64,000 bases of DNA from NCBI GenBank assembly GCA_036560145.1, contig DATBRV010000105.1:14103-78102 (forward strand), given 5' to 3'. The position numbers and the translations under genes are program-made. Each line of letters begins with the position of its first letter. Positions within the stretch are counted from its first letter, which is position 1. Source of the DNA: DATBRV01 sp036560145 (lineage in GTDB: Bacteria > Myxococcota_A > UBA9160 > SMWR01). Shown piece by piece: positions 40,160 to 49,160 of the stretch. The notes below the pieces were generated by a model. The model made no database searches. It worked only from the letters and a program-made list of their open reading frames with translations, and was not told the DNA's origin.

Positions 40160-41722
40160 ATGCCGATGCTGAAGAACGTGCTCGGGCTCGACCTGGGCAG
40201 CCACAGCATCAAGGCCGTCGAGCTCCAGCAGACCTTCCGGGGCGCCTCGGCCGCGCAGCTGCGCTGCCTGCCCCGCGTCGGCGACGAGGTGCCGCTGCCG
40301 GAGATGATCCGCCGGTTCGTGGTGCTCCACCAGCTCTCCACCGCCCATGTCGTCTCCGCCCTGCGCGCGGATCGGATCTCTTCGCGCCGCCTCTCCTTCC
40401 CATTCGCCGACCGCCGCAAGCTCGACCAGGCGGTCGCGTTCGAGGTGGAGGGAGACGTGGCGCTCGACCTCGAGCAGGTGGTGGTCGACTGGGCGATCGT
40501 GGGCGGCGACAAGAGCCGCGCCGACGTGGTGGCGTCGATCGCGCCGCGCGCCGAGGTCTCGGAGCTGATCGAGACCCTGCGCGCCGGGGGCTGCGAGCCG
40601 CGCACGCTGGAAGCCGAGGGCTTCGTGCTCGGGAATCTCACGGCCGCCTTCGACCTGCCCGGCACCCGGCTGCTGGTCGATCTCGGGCATCGCAAGACCA
40701 CCTTCTGTCTGCTGGTGGACGGCAAGGCCGTCGCGGCGCGCAGCGTGCCGGTGGCGGGCGCGGCCCTGACCGAGGCGCTCGCCAAGGATCGGCTGATCGG
40801 CCCGGCCGACGCGGAGCGCGTCAAGTGCGAGGACGGCGTCTTCGGCGGCAGCCTCGCGGATGCGCCGGCCCGCACCGCGGCGGTGCTCGACACCCTGGCG
40901 CGCGAGGTCGTGCGCACGCTGGGCGCCTTCGAGCCGCTGATCTCGGGGGGCGGGCCTCCGGAGCTCACGCTCTTCGGCGGGACCGCGCAGCTGGACCGCA
41001 TCGACGAGTATCTCTCCGAGCGCACCGGGCTGGCTGCCGCGCGTCTCGGGCTGCCCACTCCGGGGGGCATCGAGGGGCTGGCCGCCAGCGGCTCGCCCGT
41101 GCTCTACGCCCCCGGCATCGCGCTCGCGCTGCGCGGCACGGCGCAGGCGACCACGCGCATGAACTTCCGCCAGGACGAATTCGCGCTGCGACTCGACCTG
41201 GTGCGCCAGCTCCGCGACTTCCGCCCCACGCTCTGGCTCGGCGCCGCCGCCGCCGTGCTCGCGGCGGTCTCCTTCGGAACCTCGACGCTGCTGGAAGCGC
41301 GCCGCGCCTCCGCGATCGAGGACCAGGCGGGCAAGCTCTGGACGCAGGCGTTTCCGAGCAAGCCGGTTCCCGCCAACCTGCTCGCCGCCATGCGCGAGGA
41401 GGTCGCCGCGGCCGGCGAGCGCGCCGAGTTCCTCGGGGTCTACGCGGGCAACCTATCGGCGCTCGACGTGCTGACCGAGATCTCGAAGCGCGTGCCGGCC
41501 GATCTCGACGTGGTCTTCGAGGAGCTCGCGATCGACAAGCAGATGATCCGGATGCGGGTGCAGGCCAAGAGCTTCGAGGCGGCCGACCGCTTGGGTCAGG
41601 AGCTCGCGAAGTTCCCGCCCTTCGCGAAGGCGCGGATCGGCGCGATCGAGACCGACAACAAGACCGGGGCGAAGCGCTTCAACGTGACGATCGGACTGGC
41701 CCCGGAAGGCGAGCGCGAATGA
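40160..41722 (+). CDS. gspL: type II secretion protein GspL, PilM-like/PilN-like fusion
   Basis: Product of 520 residues. The N-terminal cytoplasmic part is an actin-like fold whose first strand GLDLGSHSIKAVEL matches PilM/FtsA phosphate-binding loops more closely than classical GspL; a second phosphate motif is LLVDLGHRKTTFCLLV. One transmembrane helix near residues 352-375 (LWLGAAAAVLAAVSFGTSTLL) leads to a PilN-like periplasmic ferredoxin-fold domain. It links GspE to the pseudopilin platform. Starts 13 bases after gspK. Confidence 0.88.
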   Translation: MPMLKNVLGLDLGSHSIKAVELQQTFRGASAAQLRCLPRVGDEVPLPEMIRRFVVLHQLSTAHVVSALRADRISSRRLSFPFADRRKLDQAVAFEVEGDVALDLEQVVVDWAIVGGDKSRADVVASIAPRAEVSELIETLRAGGCEPRTLEAEGFVLGNLTAAFDLPGTRLLVDLGHRKTTFCLLVDGKAVAARSVPVAGAALTEALAKDRLIGPADAERVKCEDGVFGGSLADAPARTAAVLDTLAREVVRTLGAFEPLISGGGPPELTLFGGTAQLDRIDEYLSERTGLAAARLGLPTPGGIEGLAASGSPVLYAPGIALALRGTAQATTRMNFRQDEFALRLDLVRQLRDFRPTLWLGAAAAVLAAVSFGTSTLLEARRASAIEDQAGKLWTQAFPSKPVPANLLAAMREEVAAAGERAEFLGVYAGNLSALDVLTEISKRVPADLDVVFEELAIDKQMIRMRVQAKSFEAADRLGQELAKFPPFAKARIGAIETDNKTGAKRFNVTIGLAPEGERE

Positions 41723-42267
41723 CGAAGCCCTGGACCCGCGCCTGGACCGCCTTCCAGGGCCTCTCGGCCCGGGAGCGTCTGCTGATCGGCTCGGCGGGGG
41801 GCATGCTGCTGCTCGCGCTGTTCTGGCTCGGCTTCGTGATGCCGCTGCTCTCCGCGGGCGATCGGATCACGGCGCGCGCCGACGCAGCCGAGCAGCAGGT
41901 CGCCGCGATCACCCGCCTGCGCCGCGAGTACGACGACGTGGCGCGGCGGCTCGGCGACGTCGAGCAGCGGATCCGGAGCGCGGCGCGCGGGAACCTGCGC
42001 ACGACGCTCGAATCGCTGGCCAGCGTCGCCTCGGTCAAGGTCGAGTCGATGGAGCCGCAGACGACCCCCGCCAACGATCGCTATCGCGAGACCAAGGTCG
42101 AGGTCGGGCTCGCGGGCGTCACGCTGCCCCAGACGGTGAGCTACCTGCACCAGATCGAGTCGGCGCCCCAGGTGCTCTCGATCAAGAGCCTGCGGATCCG
42201 CACGCGCCCGGACAAGCCCGAGCTGCTCGACGTCACCTTCACCGTCTCCTCCTTCGAGCCGCTCTAG
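41719..42267 (+). CDS. gspM: type II secretion protein GspM
   Basis: Product of 182 residues, ATG 41719 overlapping gspL (ATGA). Basic N-terminal segment, one transmembrane helix (LLIGSAGGMLLLALFWLGFVMPLL), a coiled coil and a small ferredoxin-like periplasmic domain, the GspM/PilO arrangement. Partner of GspL in the inner-membrane platform. Confidence 0.85.
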   Translation: MTKPWTRAWTAFQGLSARERLLIGSAGGMLLLALFWLGFVMPLLSAGDRITARADAAEQQVAAITRLRREYDDVARRLGDVEQRIRSAARGNLRTTLESLASVASVKVESMEPQTTPANDRYRETKVEVGLAGVTLPQTVSYLHQIESAPQVLSIKSLRIRTRPDKPELLDVTFTVSSFEPL

Positions 42268-42268
42268 G

Positions 42269-43063
42269 GTGGTCGCGGCGCGCGGCGGCCAGGCCGAAGC
42301 GCTGCCGGGCCTGCTGCGGTTCGTCGCGATCCCGCTGGCGGGCGCGCTCTTGTTCCTGCTCTTCCTGCACCTCGGCTTCCCCTACGACCGCCTGGCGGGG
42401 GGCCTCGCCGAACGGCTCGGTCAGGCCACCGGGACGCAGATCCGGTTCGCCGCGCTGGCGCCGCGGCTCTCGCTGCTGGGGCCCGGCGTGGAGGCGACGG
42501 GCGTCACGGCCACGCTTTCCGCCGGCGAGCGCATCGAGATCGAGCGCGCCTTCCTGCGCCCGGCCTGGTCGCTCGCGTGGCTGCGCGGCCGCCCCGCGCT
42601 GCACTTCGATCTGACGGCGGTCGACCTCGCGAACCTGCCCCTCGCCGGCGCGCTGCCGGGAGCCTCGCTCGAGGGCAAGGCGGATCTCCGTGTGAACCTC
42701 GTGCTCGGCGGCGAGGACCTGGCAGCCGACTTCGATTTCAGCGCCCGCGACGGTTCGCTCGCCCTGCCGGGGCTGCCCATGGCAGTCCCGTTCACGAGCT
42801 TCGCGGGCGAGCTCGCGCTGGGCGGCGAGAGCCTGCTCGAGCTCGCGAACGTGGCGCTCGAGGGACCGCTGGTCTCGGCGCTCGCGAGCGGCACGCTGGG
42901 CCGCGGCGCCAGCGTCGCCAGCTCGCCCCTCGCGATCGACCTCGAGATCACGGCGCAGCCGGGCATGCAGGCGCCGCTCCAGGCGGCCGGGATCGAGCTC
43001 GGCCCGGAGGGCAGCCGGAAGCTCCAGCTGACGGGCACCCCGATCCGCCCCGAAATTCGCTAG
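42269..43063 (+). CDS. gspN: type II secretion protein GspN
   Basis: Product of 264 residues from GTG 42269, one base after the gspM stop. One N-terminal hydrophobic helix (FVAIPLAGALLFLLFLHLGFPYDRLA) and a beta-rich periplasmic body with FDLTAVDLANLP, LEGKADLRVNLVLGG and PLAIDLEITAQPG, the pattern of T2SS-linked GspN proteins that resemble AsmA-like lipid-handling domains. Last gene of the operon. Confidence 0.8.
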   Translation: MVAARGGQAEALPGLLRFVAIPLAGALLFLLFLHLGFPYDRLAGGLAERLGQATGTQIRFAALAPRLSLLGPGVEATGVTATLSAGERIEIERAFLRPAWSLAWLRGRPALHFDLTAVDLANLPLAGALPGASLEGKADLRVNLVLGGEDLAADFDFSARDGSLALPGLPMAVPFTSFAGELALGGESLLELANVALEGPLVSALASGTLGRGASVASSPLAIDLEITAQPGMQAPLQAAGIELGPEGSRKLQLTGTPIRPEIR

Positions 43064-43086
43064 ACAGCCGCCAGAGGCCCGCCGCC

Positions 43087-44037
43087 ATGAGCGCCGACAT
43101 GCTGCAGAAGGTCTTCAAGACGTTCTCGGACCCCACGCGCGTGCGGATCCTGGCCCTGCTCGCGCACGAGGAGCTCGCGGTCCAGGAGCTGATGGACGTG
43201 CTCGGGATGGCGCAGTCGCGGGTCTCGCGTCACCTCGCGATCCTGCGCGACGCCGGGCTGGTCCAGGATCGCCGCGACGGCACCTACGTCTTCTACCGGG
43301 TGGTCGCGCCCCAGGCGGGCGCGTGGCAGGACGCCTGGGCCCTGGTCTCGCGCACGCTCGCCGACGATCCCACCAGCGAGCGCGACCTGGCCGCGCTCTC
43401 GCAGGTGATGGAGGCGCGCGCCGAGCGCACGCGCAGCTTCTTCGATTCCGTGGGGCCCGAGTGGGACGCCCTGCGCAAGGTCTTCAACGACGACGCGCTG
43501 CGCTCGCGCGCGATCGCGCGGCTGGTGACCCCCGGCCAGCTCGTCGCCGACGTGGGCACCGGCACCGGGATCCTGGCCGCCGAGCTGGCGCGCCTCGGGC
43601 TGCGCGTGATCGCGATCGACAACTCGGCGCGCATGCTCGACGCGGCGCGCGCGAAGCTCGCCGCGGAGCACGCGCTGGGCGTCGAGCTGCGGCGCGGCGA
43701 GGCCCGCGCGCTGCCGCTCGCCGACGACGAAGTCGACGCCGCGCTGGCGCACATGGTGCTCCACTACCTGCCCTCCCCGGCCGAGGCGATCCGCGAGATG
43801 GCGCGGGCCGTGAAGCCGGGTGGCAGCGTGGTGCTGGTCGACTTCGTGCGACACTCGCACGAGTGGATGCGCCAGGAGCTCGGCGTCGCCTGGCTCGGGT
43901 TCGAGCCCGAGGAGATCGCGGCCTGGTGCGCCGAGGCGGGGCTGGCGCAGCTGCGCCAGGAATCCTTCGAGGGGCGCACCGGCGCTCGCGATCTGCCCGC
44001 GACCTTCATCGCCTCGGCGCGCAAGCCGCGCGCCTGA
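43087..44037 (+). CDS. ArsR-type regulator fused to SAM-dependent methyltransferase
   Basis: Product of 316 residues from ATG 43087. Residues about 1-90 are an ArsR winged helix (FKTFSDPTRVRILALLAHEELAVQELMDVLGMAQSRVSRHLAILRDAGLV); residues about 145-310 are a class I methyltransferase (LVADVGTGTGILAAELARLGLRVIAIDNS, AHMVLHYLPSPAEAIREMARAVKPGG). Such fusions often sit with methionine-cycle genes; here none is nearby. It lies 23 bases after gspN and two bases from the convergent DUF3261 gene. The target promoter and methyl acceptor are unknown. Confidence 0.9.
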   Translation: MSADMLQKVFKTFSDPTRVRILALLAHEELAVQELMDVLGMAQSRVSRHLAILRDAGLVQDRRDGTYVFYRVVAPQAGAWQDAWALVSRTLADDPTSERDLAALSQVMEARAERTRSFFDSVGPEWDALRKVFNDDALRSRAIARLVTPGQLVADVGTGTGILAAELARLGLRVIAIDNSARMLDAARAKLAAEHALGVELRRGEARALPLADDEVDAALAHMVLHYLPSPAEAIREMARAVKPGGSVVLVDFVRHSHEWMRQELGVAWLGFEPEEIAAWCAEAGLAQLRQESFEGRTGARDLPATFIASARKPRA

Positions 44038-44039
44038 GC

Positions 44040-44576
44040 TCAGGGACGCGCCTCGTCGTCCGCCGAGAGGCTCGTCTGCTCGAGGGTCACGAGCCGGAGC
44101 CGGTAGCCGCAGCGCTCGTGCTCGATCGTCACCTCGTCGCGACTCGGGCGTTCGATCGCGACGCCCGGCTCGGGCGGCGCCGTCTCCGGCAGGAAGCGCG
44201 CCCGGTGCAGATCGCGGAGCAGATCGATCGGCGGCAGCGGGAGGCGGCCGCGGGGCCGCTCCACGGAGACCTCGCTCCCGCGCTGCGTCAGCACGAACGA
44301 CTTCGCCCCGAAGGCGTCGAGGCCGATCAGCACCAGCGCGTCCCCTCGCTTCTGGGCCACCAGCTCGAGCCGCCAGTCGAGATCGTCTCCTTGCGCGCGG
44401 GCGCGCAGGCGGATCTGGAACTCGCCCTCGATCTGCCCCGTCGGCAGCAGCGCTCCCGGGCAGTCGCGGCCGCCATCGGGCAGCGCGCTCGCGAGGCCGA
44501 GCGCGAGCGATGCGCAGCCCGTCGCCAGCAGCAGCCCCGCCAGGGCGAGGCCGAGGGCGCCCGCCGCCCTAGCCAC
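44040..44576 (-). CDS. DUF3261-type lipoprotein of aryl-polyene clusters (ApeN-like)
   Basis: Product of 178 residues from GTG 44576. Signal peptide with lipobox (LLLATGC) then a beta-rich domain with LPTGQIEGEFQIRLRARAQ and VLIGLDAFGAKSFVLTQRG. The fold and position after an MMPL exporter match the DUF3261 lipoprotein found in aryl-polyene loci. Likely an outer-membrane acceptor or transit lipoprotein for the pigment lipid. It overlaps the exporter gene by eight bases and is the last gene of the cluster. Confidence 0.75.
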   Translation of the reverse strand: MARAAGALGLALAGLLLATGCASLALGLASALPDGGRDCPGALLPTGQIEGEFQIRLRARAQGDDLDWRLELVAQKRGDALVLIGLDAFGAKSFVLTQRGSEVSVERPRGRLPLPPIDLLRDLHRARFLPETAPPEPGVAIERPSRDEVTIEHERCGYRLRLVTLEQTSLSADDEARP

Positions 44577-46932
44577 GCCCGGCTCCCGGCCGCACGCGCA
44601 GCAGCAACAGCGAGAGCGGCGCCAACAGGAACGAGAGCAGGATTCCGACCCCGATCGTCACCCCCAGCGCGCGCAGGGCCGGATGCTGCGAGAGCGCGAG
44701 GACGCCGAAGGTGAACACCGTCGTGATGCTGCCGAGAAAGGTGCTCAGCATGGTGGTCCCCATCTCCATGGGGTCCGAGGCGCTGTCGACCACGAAGACC
44801 CCGTAGTCCACGCCCATGCCCAGCACCATCACGAGGCCGACCACGTGCAGGAGGTTGGTCTCGACGCCGAAGGCCGCGAAGCCGCCGAGCAGGAGCAGCG
44901 AGACCAGCACCGAGGGAAAGAAGGCGGCCAGCGCGGGCCGCAGGCGGCGATAGCGCACCAGCAGGAGCCCGATCACCAGCAGATTGCCCGTGAAGATCTG
45001 CTGCACCGTGGTGCTCCGGAACTGGGCATACACGTCGTTCAAGAACTGGCGCTGATCGAAGAAGTGAACGCCCGGCAGACCCTGGATTGCGTGGCGCACC
45101 GCCTCCGGCGACTTCACGTCCTGTAGATAGGTCTGGACCGCGAACTCGCCCCCGAAATCGGCGAGCAGCGGACGCACCAGATCCGCGAGAGGCGACTGCG
45201 TCAGGTCCTCGAAGCGGAGCGGGGGCGGCGGCTCCTGCGCGAGCGTCTGCGCAAAGCCGGCGAGGCCGCCCTCGCGGAAGCCCGCCGCCTGATAGGCGGC
45301 CTGCACCCGGGCGGGCAGCCCCGCGTCCGCGCGCAGCGCCGCGAGGTTCGCGCGCTGCACGGCCTCGGGCCACAGGAAGGAGTGGAGCGAGCGAAAGCCG
45401 CCGAGATCCCCCGCCTCGACCAGCGGCGCGAGCCGCGCCTGCACGACCTCCCCGAGCGCGATCGCCTGCTCGCGGTCCGGCGCGACGCCGATCACGAGAC
45501 GCCCGGTCTCGAACTGCGAGACGCGATCGCGGACCCGGCGGTCCTCCTGCAACAGCTCCGGATCCATCCGCCAGAGCCGGCTCATGTCGTCGACCCAGAC
45601 CAGCCGCGGAAGCCAGGGGGCCGAGAGCGCGAGCAGGCCGAGCGCGAGCGCCGCCATCGTCTTGCGCCGCGGCGCCAGGGCGAGCACGGCGCGCCCGAGA
45701 TGCTCCGAAACGACGCGCGAGGCGAGCGGCACGCGCGCGACCGAAACCACCAGCGGCGGCAGCACCCACAGCGTGATCGCGAGCGCGATGCCGACACCGG
45801 CGGCGGAGAAGAACGCGATCTGCCGGAAGCCGGGGAAGGCGGTCAGGCCCAGGCCCGCGAAGCTCGCGATCGTGGTGAGCCCGCCGAGCGCGAGCGAGGG
45901 CGAGATCCGGCGCAGGACCAGGCCGCGATCCGCGCGGTGCGGCGAGAAGCAGAGATGGCAGAGCAGATGCGTCGGATAGTCGATCACGACGCCGATCAGC
46001 GCCGCGCCGAAGCCGAGCGTGAGCCCGTCGAGACGGCCGAACACCAGCAGGCCGAGACCCGTCGCCCCCACCAGCCCGCCGAGCATGGGCAGGCCCGTCA
46101 GCAGCAGGTTCCGCCAGGAGCCGAGGAAGAGCTGGAGACACACGAACACCGAGACGATCGAGAAGGCGGTCACGAAGTTGACGTCGCTGCGGATGCTGCG
46201 CTCGGTGGCGACGGCGAACACGTTGGCGCCGCTCCACTCGAGCAGGAGCCCTCCGCCCAGGCGCTGGTCGACCCCGGCGAACGCCGCGGAGAGATCCGCG
46301 AGCAGCGCCTTCTGGCGATTGCCGTCGAAGGCCGGCGCGCGGGTCCCCAGGAAGAGCACGCCGAAGCGGCCGTCGCGCGTGACGAACTGCCCGTCCACGA
46401 GGTCGAGGGAGGGCTGCTGGCCCGAGATGCGCGCCAGGATCCCGCGGAAGCTCCCGAGCGGATCGGAGGTGACCAGGCGCTTGCCCAGCGCCGCGACCGG
46501 AAGCGCCAGCTCCCGCTTCGCGCTCTCGGCCTGGGCGCGCAGGGCGGCGTCCGTGGTGAGCTCCGCGATCCGGGTCGGATCGGAAGCCAGGAAGTAGAAG
46601 CGGCGCGGGAAATACAGCTCGAAGACCGCCTGCATCTGCCCGTCGTCGACGCCGGTCCGCAGCCACGCCACCTCCGGATGCTCCGCGATCGCCTCGGCGA
46701 GCGCGCGGGCGCCGGCCACCGCGCGGGCGGTGTCCGGCCCGCCCACGGTGAGCACCATGCTGCGCGCGAGATCGCTCCCGGTCAGGCGCCGGGAGACGTC
46801 GGCGAGCGAGCCGGCGCCGCCCTCCGGCATCAGGTTGGTGATGTCGGTCCCGAAGCTGAGGCGCGTCGCCACCGCGACCGTGAGACCGCCGAGCGCCACG
46901 AGCAGGATCAGGATCGAGCGGGCCGGGGTCAC
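44569..46932 (-). CDS. MMPL/RND-family exporter (ApeM-like)
   Basis: Product of 787 residues from GTG 46932, overlapping the LolA-like stop (GTGA). Topology is two halves each with a large periplasmic loop and helix bundles; RND/MMPL elements include GAALIGVVIDYPTHLLCHL and GLVMVLGMGVDYGVFVVD, the charged transport helix in each half. MMPL proteins flip or export lipid-linked products. With DUF3261 and LolA-like proteins it forms the standard aryl-polyene export set. Confidence 0.9.
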   Translation of the reverse strand: MTPARSILILLVALGGLTVAVATRLSFGTDITNLMPEGGAGSLADVSRRLTGSDLARSMVLTVGGPDTARAVAGARALAEAIAEHPEVAWLRTGVDDGQMQAVFELYFPRRFYFLASDPTRIAELTTDAALRAQAESAKRELALPVAALGKRLVTSDPLGSFRGILARISGQQPSLDLVDGQFVTRDGRFGVLFLGTRAPAFDGNRQKALLADLSAAFAGVDQRLGGGLLLEWSGANVFAVATERSIRSDVNFVTAFSIVSVFVCLQLFLGSWRNLLLTGLPMLGGLVGATGLGLLVFGRLDGLTLGFGAALIGVVIDYPTHLLCHLCFSPHRADRGLVLRRISPSLALGGLTTIASFAGLGLTAFPGFRQIAFFSAAGVGIALAITLWVLPPLVVSVARVPLASRVVSEHLGRAVLALAPRRKTMAALALGLLALSAPWLPRLVWVDDMSRLWRMDPELLQEDRRVRDRVSQFETGRLVIGVAPDREQAIALGEVVQARLAPLVEAGDLGGFRSLHSFLWPEAVQRANLAALRADAGLPARVQAAYQAAGFREGGLAGFAQTLAQEPPPPLRFEDLTQSPLADLVRPLLADFGGEFAVQTYLQDVKSPEAVRHAIQGLPGVHFFDQRQFLNDVYAQFRSTTVQQIFTGNLLVIGLLLVRYRRLRPALAAFFPSVLVSLLLLGGFAAFGVETNLLHVVGLVMVLGMGVDYGVFVVDSASDPMEMGTTMLSTFLGSITTVFTFGVLALSQHPALRALGVTIGVGILLSFLLAPLSLLLLRVRPGAGRG

Positions 46933-47594
46933 GGAGCCGGGGCGGACGCAACCGGAGGGAAGAGCCGCGCGAGCTCCTCGGGGCTGAAGCGCCGGTCCGT
47001 CTCCACGCGCTGGAACCGGGTGGTGGTGAGGTCGCCGTCGGCTTCGCGGATCAGCATCTGCTCGAGGGCCGGCCCCACGCCCCGCATCTCGACCGAGGCG
47101 ATGAACTGCGAGAGCGGGGCTGCCTTCGGCGTCAGCCGCATGCGCCAGCGCGCTCCCTCGGCGTCGAATTCGATCGCGTAGCGCTCGCGCAGCGCCGCCA
47201 GATCACCGCCGAAGAGCACCACGAAATTCTCGACCACGCTGCGGGCGACGCGGCTGCCGGCGAGGTCGACGTCGCTCGCGCCGGCTTCGTCCGTGTACGA
47301 CATCCTTCCGCCGTCGATCACCAGGGTCGAGGCCCCCGGGCGCGACGTGATGCGCGCCAGCCGGGAAGGCGGAATGAAGTAGAGGGTGCCCTCGCTGACC
47401 AGCGGCGCCGCGAGCAGGGCGAGCTGCTTCTCCTCGCGGAATTCGGCGCGCACGCCCGGCGTCGAGGCCATCCGCGCCATCATCGCCTCGAGCGTGAGGG
47501 GACCGCTGGGGATGGCGGGCGATTCGGCTCCGGCCGACGCCGCCAGCAGCAGCGCCAGCAGGGCGAGACCCGGCGCGGGCCGCCGCTCGCTCAT
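46929..47594 (-). CDS. LolA-like outer-membrane lipoprotein carrier (ApeL-like)
   Basis: Product of 221 residues. Sec signal peptide (LALLALLLAASAGA) then a LolA-fold protein: MARMASTPGVRAEFREEKQLALLAAPLVSEGTLYFIPPSRLARIT is the hallmark start of the LolA-like family, and the C-terminus has the typical VxxxPxxxx tail. Predicted periplasmic carrier of a hydrophobic product between MMPL pump and outer membrane. Start ATG 47594 overlaps the ammonia-lyase stop (ATGA). Confidence 0.85.
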   Translation of the reverse strand: MSERRPAPGLALLALLLAASAGAESPAIPSGPLTLEAMMARMASTPGVRAEFREEKQLALLAAPLVSEGTLYFIPPSRLARITSRPGASTLVIDGGRMSYTDEAGASDVDLAGSRVARSVVENFVVLFGGDLAALRERYAIEFDAEGARWRMRLTPKAAPLSQFIASVEMRGVGPALEQMLIREADGDLTTTRFQRVETDRRFSPEELARLFPPVASAPAP

Positions 47595-49159
47595 TCGGGG
47601 TCGAGATCGCCCGTCGGAAGCTCGCACGCTTGGTAGAGCGCCAGCACCTGCGCGATGTCGACGTCCTGGCGGCGGTCGGCCGTGTTCGTGGGAACGGCCT
47701 TGCGCACGGCGTCGCGCAGCCGGGTGCTGCGCAGCGCGTCGGCGTCGCCATCCCGCAGATCGACGGCCTGGCAGAGCGCGAGCGTGTGCACGGCGGCCAC
47801 CGTCTCCGCCAGCTCGAGCACGCGCAGGGAGTCGCGCGCCGCGATCATCCCCATGCTGACCTTGTCCTGGTTGTGCGATTCGGTGCTGCGGCTGAAGACG
47901 CTCGCCGGCATGCTGAGCTTGAGCGCCTCGGCGGTAAGGGCCGACGCCGTGATCTGCATCGCCTTGAAGCCGTGATGCGCGACGCGTTCGGGCTCGGGCG
48001 CGGCCACCAGGTTCGCGGGCAGCCCGCCGCTGGTGGCCGGGTCGCAGAGCAGACAGAGCTGCCGATCCAGCAGGTCGGCGACGTTCGCAACCGCGGCCTT
48101 CAAGCCGTCGAGCGCGAAGCAGAGATGCCCGCCGTAGAAGTTTCCGCCGTGCAGGATGTCCCCCGAGTCGGGATCCACCAGCGGGTTGTCGCTCACGCCG
48201 TTCAGCTCGATCTCCAGCATCGAGCGCGAGAAGTCGAGGGCGTCCAGCAGCACGCCGATCACGTGCGGCGCGCAGCGCAGCGAGTAGCGGTCCTGGACCC
48301 GCGCCGGCTCGACGGGCGAGGCGCCGGCGGGCCGCGCCAGATCGGCGCGGATCCAGGCCGCGCAGCGCTGGGTTCCCGGGTGGGGCTTGAGCGCGAAGAT
48401 CCGGGCGTCGAAGTGCGCGGGATTGCCGCGCATGCCGTCGCTGGCGACCGCGGTGAGCGCGCTGGCCCAGCGCGCGAGGCGCAGGGCGCGCGCGAAGGCG
48501 AGGCAGCCGAGCGCCGCCATCACGCTGGTTCCGTTCATGATCGCGAGGCTCTCCCGAGCCCGCAGCGCGAGCGGCTCGAGGCCCGCCCGGGCCAGCCCGT
48601 CCGCGGCGGAGAGCACCTCGCCGCGCAGGCTGACCTCGCGCTCGCCGAGCACGGCCGCGGCCAGATACGAGAGGGGCGTGAGGTCGCCGCTCGCCCCCAC
48701 CGAGCCCTCCGCGGGAATCCGGGGCAGCAGGCGGAGATTCAGGAATTCGCAGAGGCGCTCCAGCAGAACCGGCCGCACGCCGGAGAAGCCCCGGGCCAGC
48801 GAGGCGAGCCGCACCGCCACCACCGCGGCGGCTTCGCTCTCGTCCAGGATCCGGCCGGTGCCGCAGCCGTGGAAGCGGACCAGATTGACCGGAAGCAGAT
48901 CCCGCACCCGGTCCGGGATCGCGTTGTCGACGCTCGCGCCGACGCCCGTGGAGATGCCGTAGATCACGCGGCCCTGGTCGAGGGCCCGCTCGACGGCGGC
49001 CGCGCCCCGCGCGAGCTGCGCGCGGTAGCCGGGATCGGGATCCAGGGCGACCCGGATCCTCCCCTCCGCCAGCTCGACGATGTCTTCGATGCACAGCGGC
49101 GCGCGTCCGACGCACAGCGAGTCGGGTTTTCCGTCGTCCCGGATCGACACCACGCGCAT
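47591..49159 (-). CDS. aromatic amino acid ammonia-lyase (HAL/PAL/TAL family)
   Basis: Product of 522 residues; ATG 49159 chosen because upstream in-frame residues are low-complexity and overlap the TSUP gene. The MIO triad is A156-S157-G158 in GSVGASGDLTPLSYL; VIYGISTGVGA, GNPAHFDARIF, NGVSDNPLV and SRSTESHNQDKVSMG are all typical. The substrate-selectivity pair in NLVRFHGCGTG is Phe-His, unlike histidine (Ser-His), tyrosine (His-Leu) or phenylalanine (Phe-Leu) lyases. It should deaminate an aromatic amino acid to an aryl-acrylate that serves as starter of the polyene. Exact substrate unsure. Confidence 0.9.
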   Translation of the reverse strand: MRVVSIRDDGKPDSLCVGRAPLCIEDIVELAEGRIRVALDPDPGYRAQLARGAAAVERALDQGRVIYGISTGVGASVDNAIPDRVRDLLPVNLVRFHGCGTGRILDESEAAAVVAVRLASLARGFSGVRPVLLERLCEFLNLRLLPRIPAEGSVGASGDLTPLSYLAAAVLGEREVSLRGEVLSAADGLARAGLEPLALRARESLAIMNGTSVMAALGCLAFARALRLARWASALTAVASDGMRGNPAHFDARIFALKPHPGTQRCAAWIRADLARPAGASPVEPARVQDRYSLRCAPHVIGVLLDALDFSRSMLEIELNGVSDNPLVDPDSGDILHGGNFYGGHLCFALDGLKAAVANVADLLDRQLCLLCDPATSGGLPANLVAAPEPERVAHHGFKAMQITASALTAEALKLSMPASVFSRSTESHNQDKVSMGMIAARDSLRVLELAETVAAVHTLALCQAVDLRDGDADALRSTRLRDAVRKAVPTNTADRRQDVDIAQVLALYQACELPTGDLDPE

Positions 49160-49160
49160 C

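Noticed and set aside
44327..46951. 874-codon minus-strand frame in another register over the MMPL gene
   Set aside because: The overlapping frame at 44569-46932 gives a proper membrane exporter; this one is Arg/Pro-rich noise.
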